A DNA stretch of 44,704 bases from Planctomycetales bacterium (GTDB lineage Bacteria > Planctomycetota > Planctomycetia > Pirellulales > Lacipirellulaceae). The notes beneath the pieces were generated by a model. It ran no database searches. It saw only the letters and a list, made by a program, of their open reading frames with translations, and was not told the origin of the DNA. The DNA is taken from positions 1 through 44,704 of the forward strand of contig JAGQOU010000043.1 of NCBI GenBank assembly GCA_020427145.1, read 5' to 3'. The position numbers and the translations under genes were made by a program. Below, piece after piece: positions 1 through 9,087 of the stretch (positions are counted from its first letter, which is position 1; every line of letters begins with the position of its first letter).

Positions 1-1677
1 CAGGGCATCACGATCGACGTCGCCTACCGCTATTTCACGACCCCGCGGCGGAAGTTCATCATCGCCGACGCACCGGGACACGAGCAATTCACCCGCAACA
101 TGGCCACGGGCGCCTCGAACTCAGATCTGGCCGTGATCGTCGTCGACGCCTCCAAAGGCGTTCTCACGCAGACGCGGCGGCATGCGTTCATCGTCTCTCT
201 GCTGGGGATCAAGCAAGTGATTCTTGCGGTGAACAAGATGGATCTGGTCGACTTCAGCGAGGCTAGGTTCCAGCAGATTCGCAACGAGTTTTGCGCGATC
301 GCCGACACGCTAGAGATCTCGGCCATCCGCTGCGTGCCTGTCTCCGCCCTCCGCGGCGATAACGTTGCCCGCCCGAGTGAACACACGCCGTGGTACGCCG
401 ATGGTCCCCTGCTCGAGTTGTTGGAATCGGCGCCTGTCGTGCTCGATCCGGGCGCCGAACGGTTGCGGTTTCCCGTCCAGTGGGTGAATCGGCCGCATGC
501 CGACTTCCGCGGGTTTTGCGGGACGATTGCGGCCGGCGAAGTTCAAGTTGGCGACGAAGTCGTTGTCCTCCCGTCGGGTCAAAAGTCGCGCGTGCGGAGC
601 ATTGTCACGATGGACGGCGAATTGCCCGCTGCAGCCGCCCCGGCGGCCGTGACGATCACGCTTGCCGATGAGATTGACGTCGCCCGCGGCGACATGATCG
701 CTCGGCCGGAGAGCGCTCCCAGGGTCGTGCGCGAAGCGGAAGCCGCGCTGGTGTGGATGTCGGAACAGCCGCTGACCGTTGGCAAGCAGTACTGGTGCAA
801 GCACACGTCTCGAAAGACTGCGTGCGAGGTGAGCGCCCTCCGCTTTGCAATCGACGTCAACACGCAGCGCGAAACTGCGGCGGCTGCCTTAAAGCTTAAT
901 GATCTGGGAGTGTGCCGCGTCGCATTCCACGATCCGTTGGTCGTCGATGATTTCGCTCAGAATCGCGCCACGGGGTCCTTTATCCTGGTCGACCGGGTCA
1001 CGCACGAGACGGTGGCGGCGGGAATGATCCATCGCTCCGCGACGACTGGCGCCGCCGACCACTGGGACGACGAGCCCCCGAGTCGGCGACTCGAACGGGC
1101 GACGAGCCTTGTGAACGCCGAACAGCGCGTGGCGCACTTCGGCCATCGCCCTTGTACCGTGTTGATCACCGGACTCAGCGGCGCCGGCAAGACCTCGGTC
1201 GCGCTGGCGCTGGAGCAACAACTGTTTCGTCGCGGGTGCGCCGGCGTGATGCTGGACGGGCAGATGATGCGGTTCGGAATCAGTCGCGATTTGGGATTCT
1301 CGGCCGCGGAGCGCTCTGAGAACGTACGTCGCGCCGCCGAGATTGCCAAAATCGTCAACGATGCCGGCCAGATTTGCATCGCGGCGTTCGTAGCGCCGGA
1401 AGACGCGGTGCGGCGCCGATTGCGGACGCTCATTGGCACGGAGCGGCTCGTCCATGTTCACCTGGCAACGCCGCTGGAGGTTTGCCGAAATCGCGATCAA
1501 TCGGGACGGTACGCGGCCGCGGACTCGGGGGAGATCGCCAGTTTTCCCGGCGTGACTCATCAGTACGAAGAGCCGACGGACGCCGATCTCGTTGATTCGA
1601 CGGTCGATCGACCGGCCGATGCGGTGGCCGGCGATATTGTCTCATTTTTGGTCGCGCGCGGGATTCTCGCAGGATAA
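1..1677 (+). CDS. cysNC: CysN/CysC fusion: sulfate adenylyltransferase subunit 1 and adenylylsulfate kinase (5' end missing)
   Basis: Partial gene: frame 1 is open from the first base and stops at 1677, giving 558 visible residues. The N-terminal part is an EF-Tu-like GTPase of the CysN type. The switch region GITIDVAYRYF starts at visible residue 2, followed by the DAPGHEQFTRNMATGAS G3 region and NKMD at about residues 78-81; the G1 P-loop lies upstream of the window. After the beta-barrel domains, residues about 385-555 form an APS kinase (CysC) domain with P-loop GLSGAGKT at 391-398 and RDLGFS. In known CysNC proteins the GTPase half drives ATP sulfurylase (CysD) to make APS, and the kinase half phosphorylates APS to PAPS. 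A cysD gene just upstream is expected but not visible. One oddity is DGQMMRFG where CysC proteins usually read DGDNVRHG. The family is certain; only the start is unknown. Confidence 0.95.
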   Translation, partial: QGITIDVAYRYFTTPRRKFIIADAPGHEQFTRNMATGASNSDLAVIVVDASKGVLTQTRRHAFIVSLLGIKQVILAVNKMDLVDFSEARFQQIRNEFCAIADTLEISAIRCVPVSALRGDNVARPSEHTPWYADGPLLELLESAPVVLDPGAERLRFPVQWVNRPHADFRGFCGTIAAGEVQVGDEVVVLPSGQKSRVRSIVTMDGELPAAAAPAAVTITLADEIDVARGDMIARPESAPRVVREAEAALVWMSEQPLTVGKQYWCKHTSRKTACEVSALRFAIDVNTQRETAAAALKLNDLGVCRVAFHDPLVVDDFAQNRATGSFILVDRVTHETVAAGMIHRSATTGAADHWDDEPPSRRLERATSLVNAEQRVAHFGHRPCTVLITGLSGAGKTSVALALEQQLFRRGCAGVMLDGQMMRFGISRDLGFSAAERSENVRRAAEIAKIVNDAGQICIAAFVAPEDAVRRRLRTLIGTERLVHVHLATPLEVCRNRDQSGRYAAADSGEIASFPGVTHQYEEPTDADLVDSTVDRPADAVAGDIVSFLVARGILAG

Positions 1678-1709
1678 CGCCCCGGAGGTCGCCGGTACGC
1701 GCGAAACAG

Positions 1710-1751
1710 CAAGCCGCGACCAGCCCGCCTACCGAGGCTTGCCCGTTTTTT
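1710..1751 (+). terminator. Possible weak terminator after cysNC
   Basis: A 6-bp stem (CAAGCC at 1710-1715, GGCTTG at 1736-1741) is followed by a run of six T at 1746-1751. The loop is long, about 20 bases, so the call rests mainly on the T-run and the position between two genes. Confidence 0.3.
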
Positions 1752-1775
1752 CATCGCTTTGATGGGAGTACTTGC

Positions 1776-2051
1776 ATGCAAACTGAATTGATTGCCCGCG
1801 GTCGGCAGTTGACGGCTGGCGCCCGGCTCGCCATCGAACGGCGTATTCGCCGCGAATTTGCCCGCTTTTCCCGGAGGATTCACAAAGTCACGGTGCGTCT
1901 GACCGATGAAAATGGTCCGCGGGGGGGTGTTGACGCAGGATGCCTGGTGACGGTTCACATGGAGCCCGGCGGACCGATCGTCGCCCGCGCGCTCGCCAGG
2001 CGCCTCGATCGCGCGCAGTCGCGGCGGAAAAGGCCCGACGAGCAGCCTTGA
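1776..2051 (+). CDS. HPF/RaiA-like ribosome-associated protein
   Basis: 91-residue protein resembling the compact planctomycete HPF/RaiA (sigma-54 modulation, S30AE) type. The centre reads FSRRIHKVTVRLTDENGPRGG, then a V-x-V-H-M strand, which matches the beta-alpha-beta core of hibernation-promoting factors that bind the 30S subunit and silence ribosomes in stationary phase. The C-terminal helix is arginine-rich (ARRLDRAQSRRKR), suiting RNA binding. The ATG at 1776 has GGGAG at 1764-1768, seven bases upstream. At 91 residues it is near the size of short HPF and lacks the long-HPF dimerisation tail. There is no sign of co-transcription with the ABC operon 120 bases downstream. Assignment is by pattern only, so a small basic protein of other function remains possible. 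Confidence 0.6.
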   Translation: MQTELIARGRQLTAGARLAIERRIRREFARFSRRIHKVTVRLTDENGPRGGVDAGCLVTVHMEPGGPIVARALARRLDRAQSRRKRPDEQP

Positions 2052-2171
2052 TTCATATTTCGCGCCGCGCCTTGAGCCTGTATCGTGCTGGTCTAGCGTC
2101 GCCGCAGTGCTAGCAGCAGCGCTCGCGGTTACTTGTCCCCCCAACCGATTCAGTGCGCCCACAGAATATAT

Positions 2172-4382
2172 ATGTCGCATGAAAGCGATTCCGCCGCTCC
2201 TGATGTAACTGCCGGCGTGGCCGACAGTTTAGTGGAGATGTTGGACTTGGCGTGCCGGGGCATGGGGCAGCCGTTCGACCGGGGCGCTGCGCGGCGCCAA
2301 CTCGCCACGTCGTTGGCCGCGGAGCAGACCACATCGGCCAGCGGCGCCGGCGAATCGTTGGTTGGTCTCGCTGCGTGCTGGAATCTTCGCGCCGACCTCG
2401 TGGTCGTTGAACCTGCCGCTGCCGCCAGCTTGTTTCGCCCCGGGGCTCCCATGGCCTTGTTGCGGGACAATCCCGAGGGCGGCGTCGACTGGCTGCTGCT
2501 GTCCGATTATCGCGCCAACAAAGTCGCCATCAGCACATCCGGCGACCCCGGCTCGGTCCGCTGGGTCACGCCCGCCGAACTCGCGACTCTGGTCGGTTCG
2601 AACGGCGCCACGGCGTCGTGGCTGTCGCTGGAACGGATGCTTCCGTGCGAGTCGAATCACGCGGAGGGCGGGAAGCCGCTCACGCCGTTGTCGCGTTTGT
2701 TGCAGCTGCTCAAGCCCGAGCGAAGCGACATCGCGGTTGTTGTTGTGTTTGCCATCGTTGTGGGGTTGCTCACCCTCTCGACCCCGATTGCCGTGGAAGC
2801 CCTGGTCAATACCGTGGCCTTCGGTCGAATGCTGCAGCCAGTGGTCGTGCTGGCGTCGCTGCTGTTCGTGTTTCTTGGTTTCTCCGCGGCACTGCGCGGA
2901 TTGCAGACCTACATTGCGGAAATCGTACAGCAACGACTGTTCGTACGCGTCAGTTCCGACTTGGCTCATCGCCTGCCTCTGGTCCGCACCGAGTTCTGGG
3001 ACGGTCACTACGGCCCCGAGTTGGTCAATCGATTCTTCGACGTCGTCACCGTGCAGAAGGTCATCTCGCAGTTGCTTTTGGACGGAGTGTCGCTGGTACT
3101 GCAAACCCTCGTTGGCATGACCGTGATTGCTTTTTATCACCCGGTCCTGCTGGGGTTCGATGCGTTTCTGCTTGTCCTGGTCATCGCGATCGTCTTCGTG
3201 CTGGGGCGAGGCTCGGTGAGTAGCGCCATCGACGAATCGCTATGGAAATACCGCACTGCTGCGTGGCTTGAGGAACTGGCGCGGCATCCCACCTCGTTCC
3301 GCGCGACAAACGAATTCCGCTTCGCGCTCGACGTCGCCGATCGGCAGGTGACCGGTTATTTGCAGGCTCGACGACGGCACTTTCGCATCCTCATGCGACA
3401 GATTGTCGCCGCGTTGGGGCTGCAGGCGCTCGCCAGTACGGTGCTGCTAGGACTCGGCGGCTGGTTGGTGATCCGGGGCGAATTGACCCTGGGGCAGCTG
3501 GTCGCCGCGGAACTTATTGTCACTGTCATCGTCGGCTCCTTCGCCAAGATCGGCAAACATGTGGAGAGCTACTACGACTTGATGGCGGCGATGGACAAGC
3601 TGGGACACCTGTTCGACATGCCGATCCATCGCACCGAAGGCGTCGAGTTGCCATTGAGAAAAGAGGGATTGTCCGTCGCGGTGAATGATCTCTCCGGGAG
3701 TTCCCCTGGCGGCATCGGCCTGAAATCTGCCAGCCTGCGCCTGTTGCCGGGCGAGCAGGCGGCCTTGGCGGGAGGAACAGCCCAAAGCCGCAGCGGACTC
3801 TTGGAGATGCTCGCGGGATTGCGTCCTCCCGAGTCGGGGCACGTTGAACTCGACGGCTACGACATCCGCCGAATTCGCCTTGAATCCGTCCTGGAACAGG
3901 TTGCCTTAGTTCGCGGCATTGAGGTGTTCGCCGGCACAATCGCCGAGAATTTGCACCTCGGCCGCGCCAACGTGACGGAGGAACAAATCCGATTCGCGCT
4001 GGCGGATATGGACTTGCTCGACGAGTTGCTGAGTCTGCCAGAAGGTCTCGCGACGCCAATCGACACCGACGGACGAATGCTCTCCCACGATCAACTGGTG
4101 CGGTTGATGCTCGCCCGCGCCGTCGCCGGCCAACCCCGCCTGCTGTTGGTGGATGGCGTGCTCGACGGCTTGCCGGACGATCAACTCGCGATCGTGCTGT
4201 CCAACCTGCTCGCGCCGACGTCGCGCCGAACCTGCCTCATCGCCACCGGCCGAAAAACGGTGATCGAGGCGTGTGCACGATGCGTTGACGTCTCGGGGGC
4301 AAGCGATGAAGCCGCCAAACAACATCGTGGGTCCGATGCCATGCAATCCCAGGTCGAGTCGTCGAAGAAAGATCGATCATGA
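2172..4382 (+). CDS. ABC exporter protein with fused membrane domain and degenerate (probably inactive) ATPase domain
   Basis: 736 residues from the ATG at 2172; an in-frame TTG at 2133 would add 13. Residues 1-160 resemble a C39-peptidase-like accessory domain without an evident catalytic Cys/His pair. Residues about 175-480 are an ABC type I exporter membrane domain with the usual hydrophobic segments (for example VVVVFAIVVGLLTL). Residues about 505-715 align to an ABC ATPase domain, but each key motif is changed: the Walker A region GGTAQSRSG (534-542) has Arg540 for Lys, the Q-loop Gln is Arg, LSGGQ is LSHDQ (637-641), Walker B is LLLVDG with Gly662 for the catalytic Glu, and the H-loop His is Gly693. 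It overlaps the HlyD gene by ATGA and is first in an ABC-HlyD-TolC set like a type I secretion or tripartite efflux system. ATP hydrolysis by this domain looks unlikely. It may act in a heterodimer or as a non-hydrolysing channel; both are inferences. Confidence 0.88.
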   Translation: MSHESDSAAPDVTAGVADSLVEMLDLACRGMGQPFDRGAARRQLATSLAAEQTTSASGAGESLVGLAACWNLRADLVVVEPAAAASLFRPGAPMALLRDNPEGGVDWLLLSDYRANKVAISTSGDPGSVRWVTPAELATLVGSNGATASWLSLERMLPCESNHAEGGKPLTPLSRLLQLLKPERSDIAVVVVFAIVVGLLTLSTPIAVEALVNTVAFGRMLQPVVVLASLLFVFLGFSAALRGLQTYIAEIVQQRLFVRVSSDLAHRLPLVRTEFWDGHYGPELVNRFFDVVTVQKVISQLLLDGVSLVLQTLVGMTVIAFYHPVLLGFDAFLLVLVIAIVFVLGRGSVSSAIDESLWKYRTAAWLEELARHPTSFRATNEFRFALDVADRQVTGYLQARRRHFRILMRQIVAALGLQALASTVLLGLGGWLVIRGELTLGQLVAAELIVTVIVGSFAKIGKHVESYYDLMAAMDKLGHLFDMPIHRTEGVELPLRKEGLSVAVNDLSGSSPGGIGLKSASLRLLPGEQAALAGGTAQSRSGLLEMLAGLRPPESGHVELDGYDIRRIRLESVLEQVALVRGIEVFAGTIAENLHLGRANVTEEQIRFALADMDLLDELLSLPEGLATPIDTDGRMLSHDQLVRLMLARAVAGQPRLLLVDGVLDGLPDDQLAIVLSNLLAPTSRRTCLIATGRKTVIEACARCVDVSGASDEAAKQHRGSDAMQSQVESSKKDRS

Positions 4383-5737
4383 GCGCAATTCCGGCCAATG
4401 CCCCCACGACCACTCCCTCGCCCGGCATTCCCGCGTTGCGACTCGTGACGTCTCCGCGCATTCCGCGGCGGATTGCGAAGGGGCTGGTCGTGATGCTCAT
4501 CTTGGCGGCGGCGGCGATGCTGTTGGCCCCCTGGCAGCAGTCGGTCAAAGGGGTCGGGCAAGTGGTCGCGTATGCTCCGCTCGAACGGCAACAAACGATT
4601 CAGGCGAACATTTCGGGCCGCGTCTACCAGTGGGAGGAAGGCATTCGCGAAGGCGCCCGCGTCGTCAAGGGACAGCCGATCGTCGAGCTGCGCGATCTTG
4701 ACCCCGAAGCGATTGCACGACTGGAGGCCCAGCAGGAAGCCTCCCAGACGAAGTTGGCCGCTGCCGAGCAAGTCGCCGCGGCCTACCTGGAGAAACTCGC
4801 AGCGGTCACCGACGCGCAGGTCATGGCGATCGCTGCAGCGGAGCAGGAAATCATGATGGCGCAGCAGAAGGTCGAGGCGGAGAACCAGGGCCTCAACGCC
4901 GCGGTTGCAGCGGAGATTCAGGCCCTGACCTACTACGAACGGCAGAAACAATCCCTCGCCGCGCAGCTCGCGTCGCAACAGGACGTGGAGATTGCCGAAC
5001 GCAAATACAAGGAGAGTCTCGCGAAGCTGAAACAAGCCGAAGCCTACGTCGAATCGGCCAAGAGCGGGCTGGAGGCCAAGAAGTCGCAATTCGAACAGAA
5101 ACGGCGCGAGGCGACCGGTTACATCCAGGCGGCGCGCGCCGAGCAGCAGAAGGCCGCCGGCGAGGTGGCGCTGGCTCGCAAGGAGCTGAGCGAATTGGAC
5201 GGCAAGCTGGCCAAGCAACGCAGCCAGATTATCACGGCGCCGCGAGACGGAACAATCGTGCGACTCCTGGCCAACGAGGGGGGCGAGATCGTCAAGCAGG
5301 GCGATCCGCTGTTCGTTCTGGTGCCCGAGAGCGCGCAGCGGGCGGTCGAGATCTGGGTGTCCGGCAACGATGCGCCATTGGTCTCGCCGGGGCGGCATGT
5401 ACGCCTGCAGTTCGAGGGGTGGCCGGCGGTGCAGTTTGCCGGCTGGCCTTCGGTGGCCGTCGGCACGTTCGGCGGAACGGTGGTCAACGTCGATGCGACC
5501 AGCAATGCGAAGGGACAGTTTCGACTGCTCGTGCTTCCCGACACGCAGGACGGACAGGAATGGCCGCAGGAGCGCTACCTCCGCCAGGGGGTTCGGGCAA
5601 ACGGGTGGGTCCTGCTAAACCAGGTAAGACTCGGCTACGAGCTTTGGCGGCAGATGAATGGATTCCCGCCAGTGGTCTCGCCCGACGCGCCGAAAGAAGA
5701 AGGAAAGGACGTGAAGAAACCCAAGGTCAAGATTTGA
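4379..5737 (+). CDS. HlyD-family membrane fusion (periplasmic adaptor) protein
   Basis: 452 residues. A short cytoplasmic N-terminus is followed by one membrane helix at about 34-50 (KGLVVMLILAAAAMLLA). Then come the first half of a biotinyl-lipoyl domain (about 65-108), a long Ala/Glu/Lys/Gln-rich coiled coil (about 110-280), the second lipoyl half beginning ITAPRDGTIVRLLANEGG, and a beta-barrel region (about 310-420). This is the standard adaptor layout that bridges an inner-membrane ABC exporter to an outer-membrane TolC channel. The start codon overlaps the stop of the ABC gene (ATGA) and its own stop overlaps the start of the TolC gene (TGATG), so the three are probably translationally coupled. 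The C-terminus is lysine-rich (KEEGKDVKKPKVK). Substrate unknown. Confidence 0.92.
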   Translation: MSAIPANAPTTTPSPGIPALRLVTSPRIPRRIAKGLVVMLILAAAAMLLAPWQQSVKGVGQVVAYAPLERQQTIQANISGRVYQWEEGIREGARVVKGQPIVELRDLDPEAIARLEAQQEASQTKLAAAEQVAAAYLEKLAAVTDAQVMAIAAAEQEIMMAQQKVEAENQGLNAAVAAEIQALTYYERQKQSLAAQLASQQDVEIAERKYKESLAKLKQAEAYVESAKSGLEAKKSQFEQKRREATGYIQAARAEQQKAAGEVALARKELSELDGKLAKQRSQIITAPRDGTIVRLLANEGGEIVKQGDPLFVLVPESAQRAVEIWVSGNDAPLVSPGRHVRLQFEGWPAVQFAGWPSVAVGTFGGTVVNVDATSNAKGQFRLLVLPDTQDGQEWPQERYLRQGVRANGWVLLNQVRLGYELWRQMNGFPPVVSPDAPKEEGKDVKKPKVKI

Positions 5738-7512
5738 TGCGGCTTTACCGAGGACTGCTATCTGTGCCGCTATTGCTGGCAGTCCTGCTTGGGTGCCGGT
5801 CTGGCGTCAATCCGCAGAAACACGCTGAGACTTCGGCCCGGAGAGATGGCGCCGAGCGCTCTTTGCCGTCGCCGCTCGCTTCCAAAGATTTTGCTCCGGA
5901 CGCGGCGCCCGTGACGGCAGACGCCGTGACGGATCCCGCCGTGGAGACGGCCGCGTACCAGGAAGTCGCCTTGGATGTCGAGGGCGTGGCGGGGACGCCG
6001 GTCGCGCCGAGCGGAGCGGAGGCGGCGCTCGTGAACCCGGCGGCGCAACAGGTCGAGCCGCTTCCGCCTGTCGCCGTCCCTACGGACGCTGAGCAGGGCG
6101 AGCCCATTTCAACGCCGCCAGCGGCTGTTCAGCTCGACGATATCGTGGCGGCGATCTACGCCAACTATCCAGGGCTGGAAGCGGCGACCCGCGAGCGGCA
6201 GATCGCGGCGGGCGACGCCCTCGCTGCGATCGGCGCCTTTGACACGCAACTCGTTGGCGAGACTCTGACGAAGCCGCTCGGGTATTACGAGAACTACCGC
6301 TACGGCCTCGGCGCCAAGCAATACACCTGGGGCGGCGGGCAGGTCTTCAGCGGATACCGTTTAGGGCGCGGCACTTTCGAGCCGTGGTACCTTGAACGCG
6401 AGACGAACAAAGGAGGCGAGTTCAAAGCGGGCTTCACCCTGCCATTCCTCCGCGACCGCGACATCGACAAACGACGCGCCGCCGTCTACAAAGCCCGCAT
6501 TCAGCAGTCTGCGGCCGAGCCGATTATTCAGCTGGAGATTATCAACGCGGTGCAAGCCGGTTCGGCGGCGTACTGGGACTGGGTCGCCTCCGGTCGTCAG
6601 TTGGAGATTGCCCGGGAACAACTCGAAATCGCCGCCACGCGACAAGAGAAGATCGCGCGAGCGGTTGAGTTGGGCTCCATGAAGGGAATCGAGCTGGTCG
6701 ACAACGAACGGCTCATCGTCTCCCGGCGCGGCAAGCTTGTTGCCGCCGAGCGGAAGCTCCAACAGTCGGCTCTCAAGCTGTCGATCTACCTGCGGTCGTT
6801 CGATGGCACGCCGCTGCTGCCGACGCCGGAGCAGTTGCCTGCCGATTTCCCGCCGATCGTCGAACCGGCCGTCGACTTGTTGCCGCAACAAATCGCCCAA
6901 GCCCTGGCGATGCGGCCTGAACCTCGGCTGCTGAGCCTCGCCGCCGAGCAAGCGCGAGTCGACATCCAACAAGCAAACAACCAATTGCTGCCCGCAATTG
7001 ACGGGGCCATGGTCGCCTCCCAAGACGTCGGCGCTCCGACGAGCAGCAAACGCGACAAGTCGCAACTGGAGCTTGAGGCAGGGCTGATGCTCGACGTCCC
7101 TCTGCAGCGTCGCGAGGCGCGCGGAAAGCTGCAAGCGACTCAAGGCAAGCTCGCTCAGATCGCAGCCAAGCGGCGGCTCACCGAGCAAAAAATCGCCATC
7201 GAGGTTCGCCACGCCGTGACGGCAATTGCCGCCGACTTCCTGCAGTTCCAGCAGGCGCGCCGCACGGCCGAGCTGGCGAAACGAATGGAGGACGCCGAGC
7301 GCACGAAGTTCGAACAAGGAAACAGCAACATTCTGGTCATCAACCTGCGCGAACAGGCGACCGCCGAAGCTCAGCTGTTGGTCGTCGCGGCGGAAGCGGA
7401 TTACTTCCGCTCTTTGGCCGAGTTGCATGCGGCAGTTGCCGGCGAGCTGGTCCGGGACGGGGCGAGTCAACCTATCGATATGCAAACCACGGACGAGGGG
7501 GGCCCGCCCTGA
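5737..7512 (+). CDS. TolC-family outer-membrane efflux lipoprotein
   Basis: 591 residues from the ATG at 5737, which shares one base with the upstream HlyD stop. The open frame extends back to 5419, but that part only overlaps the HlyD gene. The N-terminus is a lipoprotein signal with lipobox LLGC (Cys20). A low-complexity Ala/Pro/Val/Glu linker of about 100 residues follows, then the outer-membrane efflux protein fold with long helices (for example IARAVELGSMKGIELVDNE and the second-repeat segment TELAKRMEDAERTKFEQGN). It is expected to form the trimeric outer-membrane duct of the tripartite exporter. No clear terminator lies in the 165 bases to the convergent sulfatase gene. Confidence 0.9.
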   Translation: MRLYRGLLSVPLLLAVLLGCRSGVNPQKHAETSARRDGAERSLPSPLASKDFAPDAAPVTADAVTDPAVETAAYQEVALDVEGVAGTPVAPSGAEAALVNPAAQQVEPLPPVAVPTDAEQGEPISTPPAAVQLDDIVAAIYANYPGLEAATRERQIAAGDALAAIGAFDTQLVGETLTKPLGYYENYRYGLGAKQYTWGGGQVFSGYRLGRGTFEPWYLERETNKGGEFKAGFTLPFLRDRDIDKRRAAVYKARIQQSAAEPIIQLEIINAVQAGSAAYWDWVASGRQLEIAREQLEIAATRQEKIARAVELGSMKGIELVDNERLIVSRRGKLVAAERKLQQSALKLSIYLRSFDGTPLLPTPEQLPADFPPIVEPAVDLLPQQIAQALAMRPEPRLLSLAAEQARVDIQQANNQLLPAIDGAMVASQDVGAPTSSKRDKSQLELEAGLMLDVPLQRREARGKLQATQGKLAQIAAKRRLTEQKIAIEVRHAVTAIAADFLQFQQARRTAELAKRMEDAERTKFEQGNSNILVINLREQATAEAQLLVVAAEADYFRSLAELHAAVAGELVRDGASQPIDMQTTDEGGPP

Positions 7513-7677
7513 ACTCATCTGTATTTGCCATGATTTGACGCGACCCGTCGAGTTGGCGGCTACCGATTGGCTCTCCGTGCCTTGGCTTTTTGCGTCGTGG
7601 CGCCCTTGTCAGGTTCCCGCGACCAGTGGAAGAGTGGAGCTGTGCGTGTGATCGCGGCGACTCTCCGCCCGCCATGA

Positions 7678-9087
7678 CTAATTCGCAGTTGGCATTTGGG
7701 CGTTCACGTCGGCTCGCCATTCTTGCAGTTGCTCTAGCAATTGCGTCGCCATCGCCGCGTTTTCGGCAGCGAGGTTGCGCTGCTCATGCGGATCGTCGGC
7801 AAGATTGAAAAGCATCAACTTCCCATCCTCGTAGAACTCGATCAGCTTCCAGTCGCCGCGGCGGATCGCACCATACGGCGAGGTGCGGTGGTAGTGCGGA
7901 TAGTGCCAAAAAAGAGCGTCGCGCTTCAGACCGCCGCTTTGGCGCAGCAGCGGCACGAGGCTTTCGCCATCGCAGTGTTGACCGGGCAGGCTCGGCAATC
8001 CGGCCATCTCGAGAATGGTCGGATAGAAGTCGTTGCCGATGATCGGTTCGTCGCTTTGCGTGTCGGGCGCGACAGTTCCGGGCCAGACAATGCAGGTTGG
8101 TTCGCGAACGCCCCCCTCGAACGCCGTCGCTTTCCGCCCGCGCAGACCGCCGCACGCGCTGTGACGATCGCCGCCGTTGTCGCCAGTGAAGAAAATGATC
8201 GTATTGTCTTGTTTGCCGATCTTCGCGAGGTGATCCACGATGCGGCCGACGCTGTCGTCGAGACTCGCGTGCATGGCTGCGTAGACGGCCGCGTCCTTCT
8301 CTGGCGGCGTGGGCAAACCCGCGGCCTTGCGGGCCTGTCGTTTGGCCTCGAACCGCTCGACATCGGCTTGTTTCGCCATGACGGGCGTGTGCACCGTGTA
8401 ATACGACATGTACAGCAGGAAGGGCTGGTCATCGGTCCCGTCAAGCCAGCGAATCGCCTCCTCGGTCAATCGATCCGTGAGATAGTCTCCGTCGCGCCCC
8501 TGGTGCAGTCCGGGCATATCAAACGGGTAGAAATACTTGCCGCGACCATTGGGCTGGCCCCACTCGCGGCCGCCGACGTTGACGTCGAACCCGTGCTGGT
8601 CGGGGCTGTGCGCGGCCCGCCCCTGGGCAATTTGCTCGGCGCTCCACTGTTTGTATTGAGGAATGAGATGCCACTTGCCAAAAAAGGCCGTGCGGTAGCC
8701 ATGTTCGCGCAGGGCTTCCGGGAGAGTTGTCTCGGTATGGTCGATTTGCTGCGACCAATCTGGGATGCGCAGCTTTGCGTCCGGACGCTCGTGGCCCGCT
8801 ATCCAGTCGGTGAGGTGGAGCCGGGCGGGGTAGCGGCCCGTCAGAATTGCCGCTCGGCTCGGCGAGCAGACCGTGCATGCCGAGTAGGCGTTCGAAAACC
8901 GCATCCCGCGGCGACAGAGAGCGTCGATGTGCGGCGTTTCATGAAACTCGTTGCCGTAAGCGCCAATGGCGCCCCAGCCGAGGTCGTCGACGAGGAAAAC
9001 GACCACGTTGGGGCGCGCCGGGGAGTCGGCCGCGGCCGTGATTGCCAGAACCCAGCCAACGCACGTCAGGAAAGTTGTTTTTAACAT
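7678..9087 (-). CDS. Secreted sulfatase (arylsulfatase A-like)
   Basis: 469 residues with a signal peptide at 1 to about 21. The family S1 landmarks are present: metal ligands in LVDDLGWG (Asp34/Asp35), formylglycine site CSPSR at 74-78 (Cys74 would be oxidised by a formylglycine-generating enzyme), GKWH at 137-140 and the TGDNGG block. It hydrolyses a sulfate ester on a sugar or aryl substrate in the periplasm or outside; the substrate cannot be told from sequence. Length is typical of compact family members with the C-terminal subdomain complete (HEQRNLA). It is convergent to the TolC gene, and its start lies 162 bases downstream of the end of the next sulfatase gene, so co-transcription with it is possible but not shown. 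Confidence 0.93.
   Translation of the reverse strand: MLKTTFLTCVGWVLAITAAADSPARPNVVVFLVDDLGWGAIGAYGNEFHETPHIDALCRRGMRFSNAYSACTVCSPSRAAILTGRYPARLHLTDWIAGHERPDAKLRIPDWSQQIDHTETTLPEALREHGYRTAFFGKWHLIPQYKQWSAEQIAQGRAAHSPDQHGFDVNVGGREWGQPNGRGKYFYPFDMPGLHQGRDGDYLTDRLTEEAIRWLDGTDDQPFLLYMSYYTVHTPVMAKQADVERFEAKRQARKAAGLPTPPEKDAAVYAAMHASLDDSVGRIVDHLAKIGKQDNTIIFFTGDNGGDRHSACGGLRGRKATAFEGGVREPTCIVWPGTVAPDTQSDEPIIGNDFYPTILEMAGLPSLPGQHCDGESLVPLLRQSGGLKRDALFWHYPHYHRTSPYGAIRRGDWKLIEFYEDGKLMLFNLADDPHEQRNLAAENAAMATQLLEQLQEWRADVNAQMPTAN

Noticed and set aside
4181-5398. 405-codon open frame on the minus strand over the HlyD gene
   Set aside because: The HlyD frame has clear domain motifs and coupled starts. 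The antisense product is low-complexity Leu/Arg/Asp, consistent with a reversed coiled coil.
5419-5736. Upstream extension of the TolC frame into the HlyD gene
   Set aside because: The lipoprotein signal begins exactly at the ATG at 5737, and the extension is out-of-frame HlyD sequence.
6361-7518. 385-codon minus-strand frame over the TolC gene
   Set aside because: Antisense to a well-supported TolC-family gene; no domain seen.
7741-9084. 447-codon plus-strand frame over the first sulfatase
   Set aside because: The minus-strand frame carries all sulfatase motifs; the plus-strand product has none.
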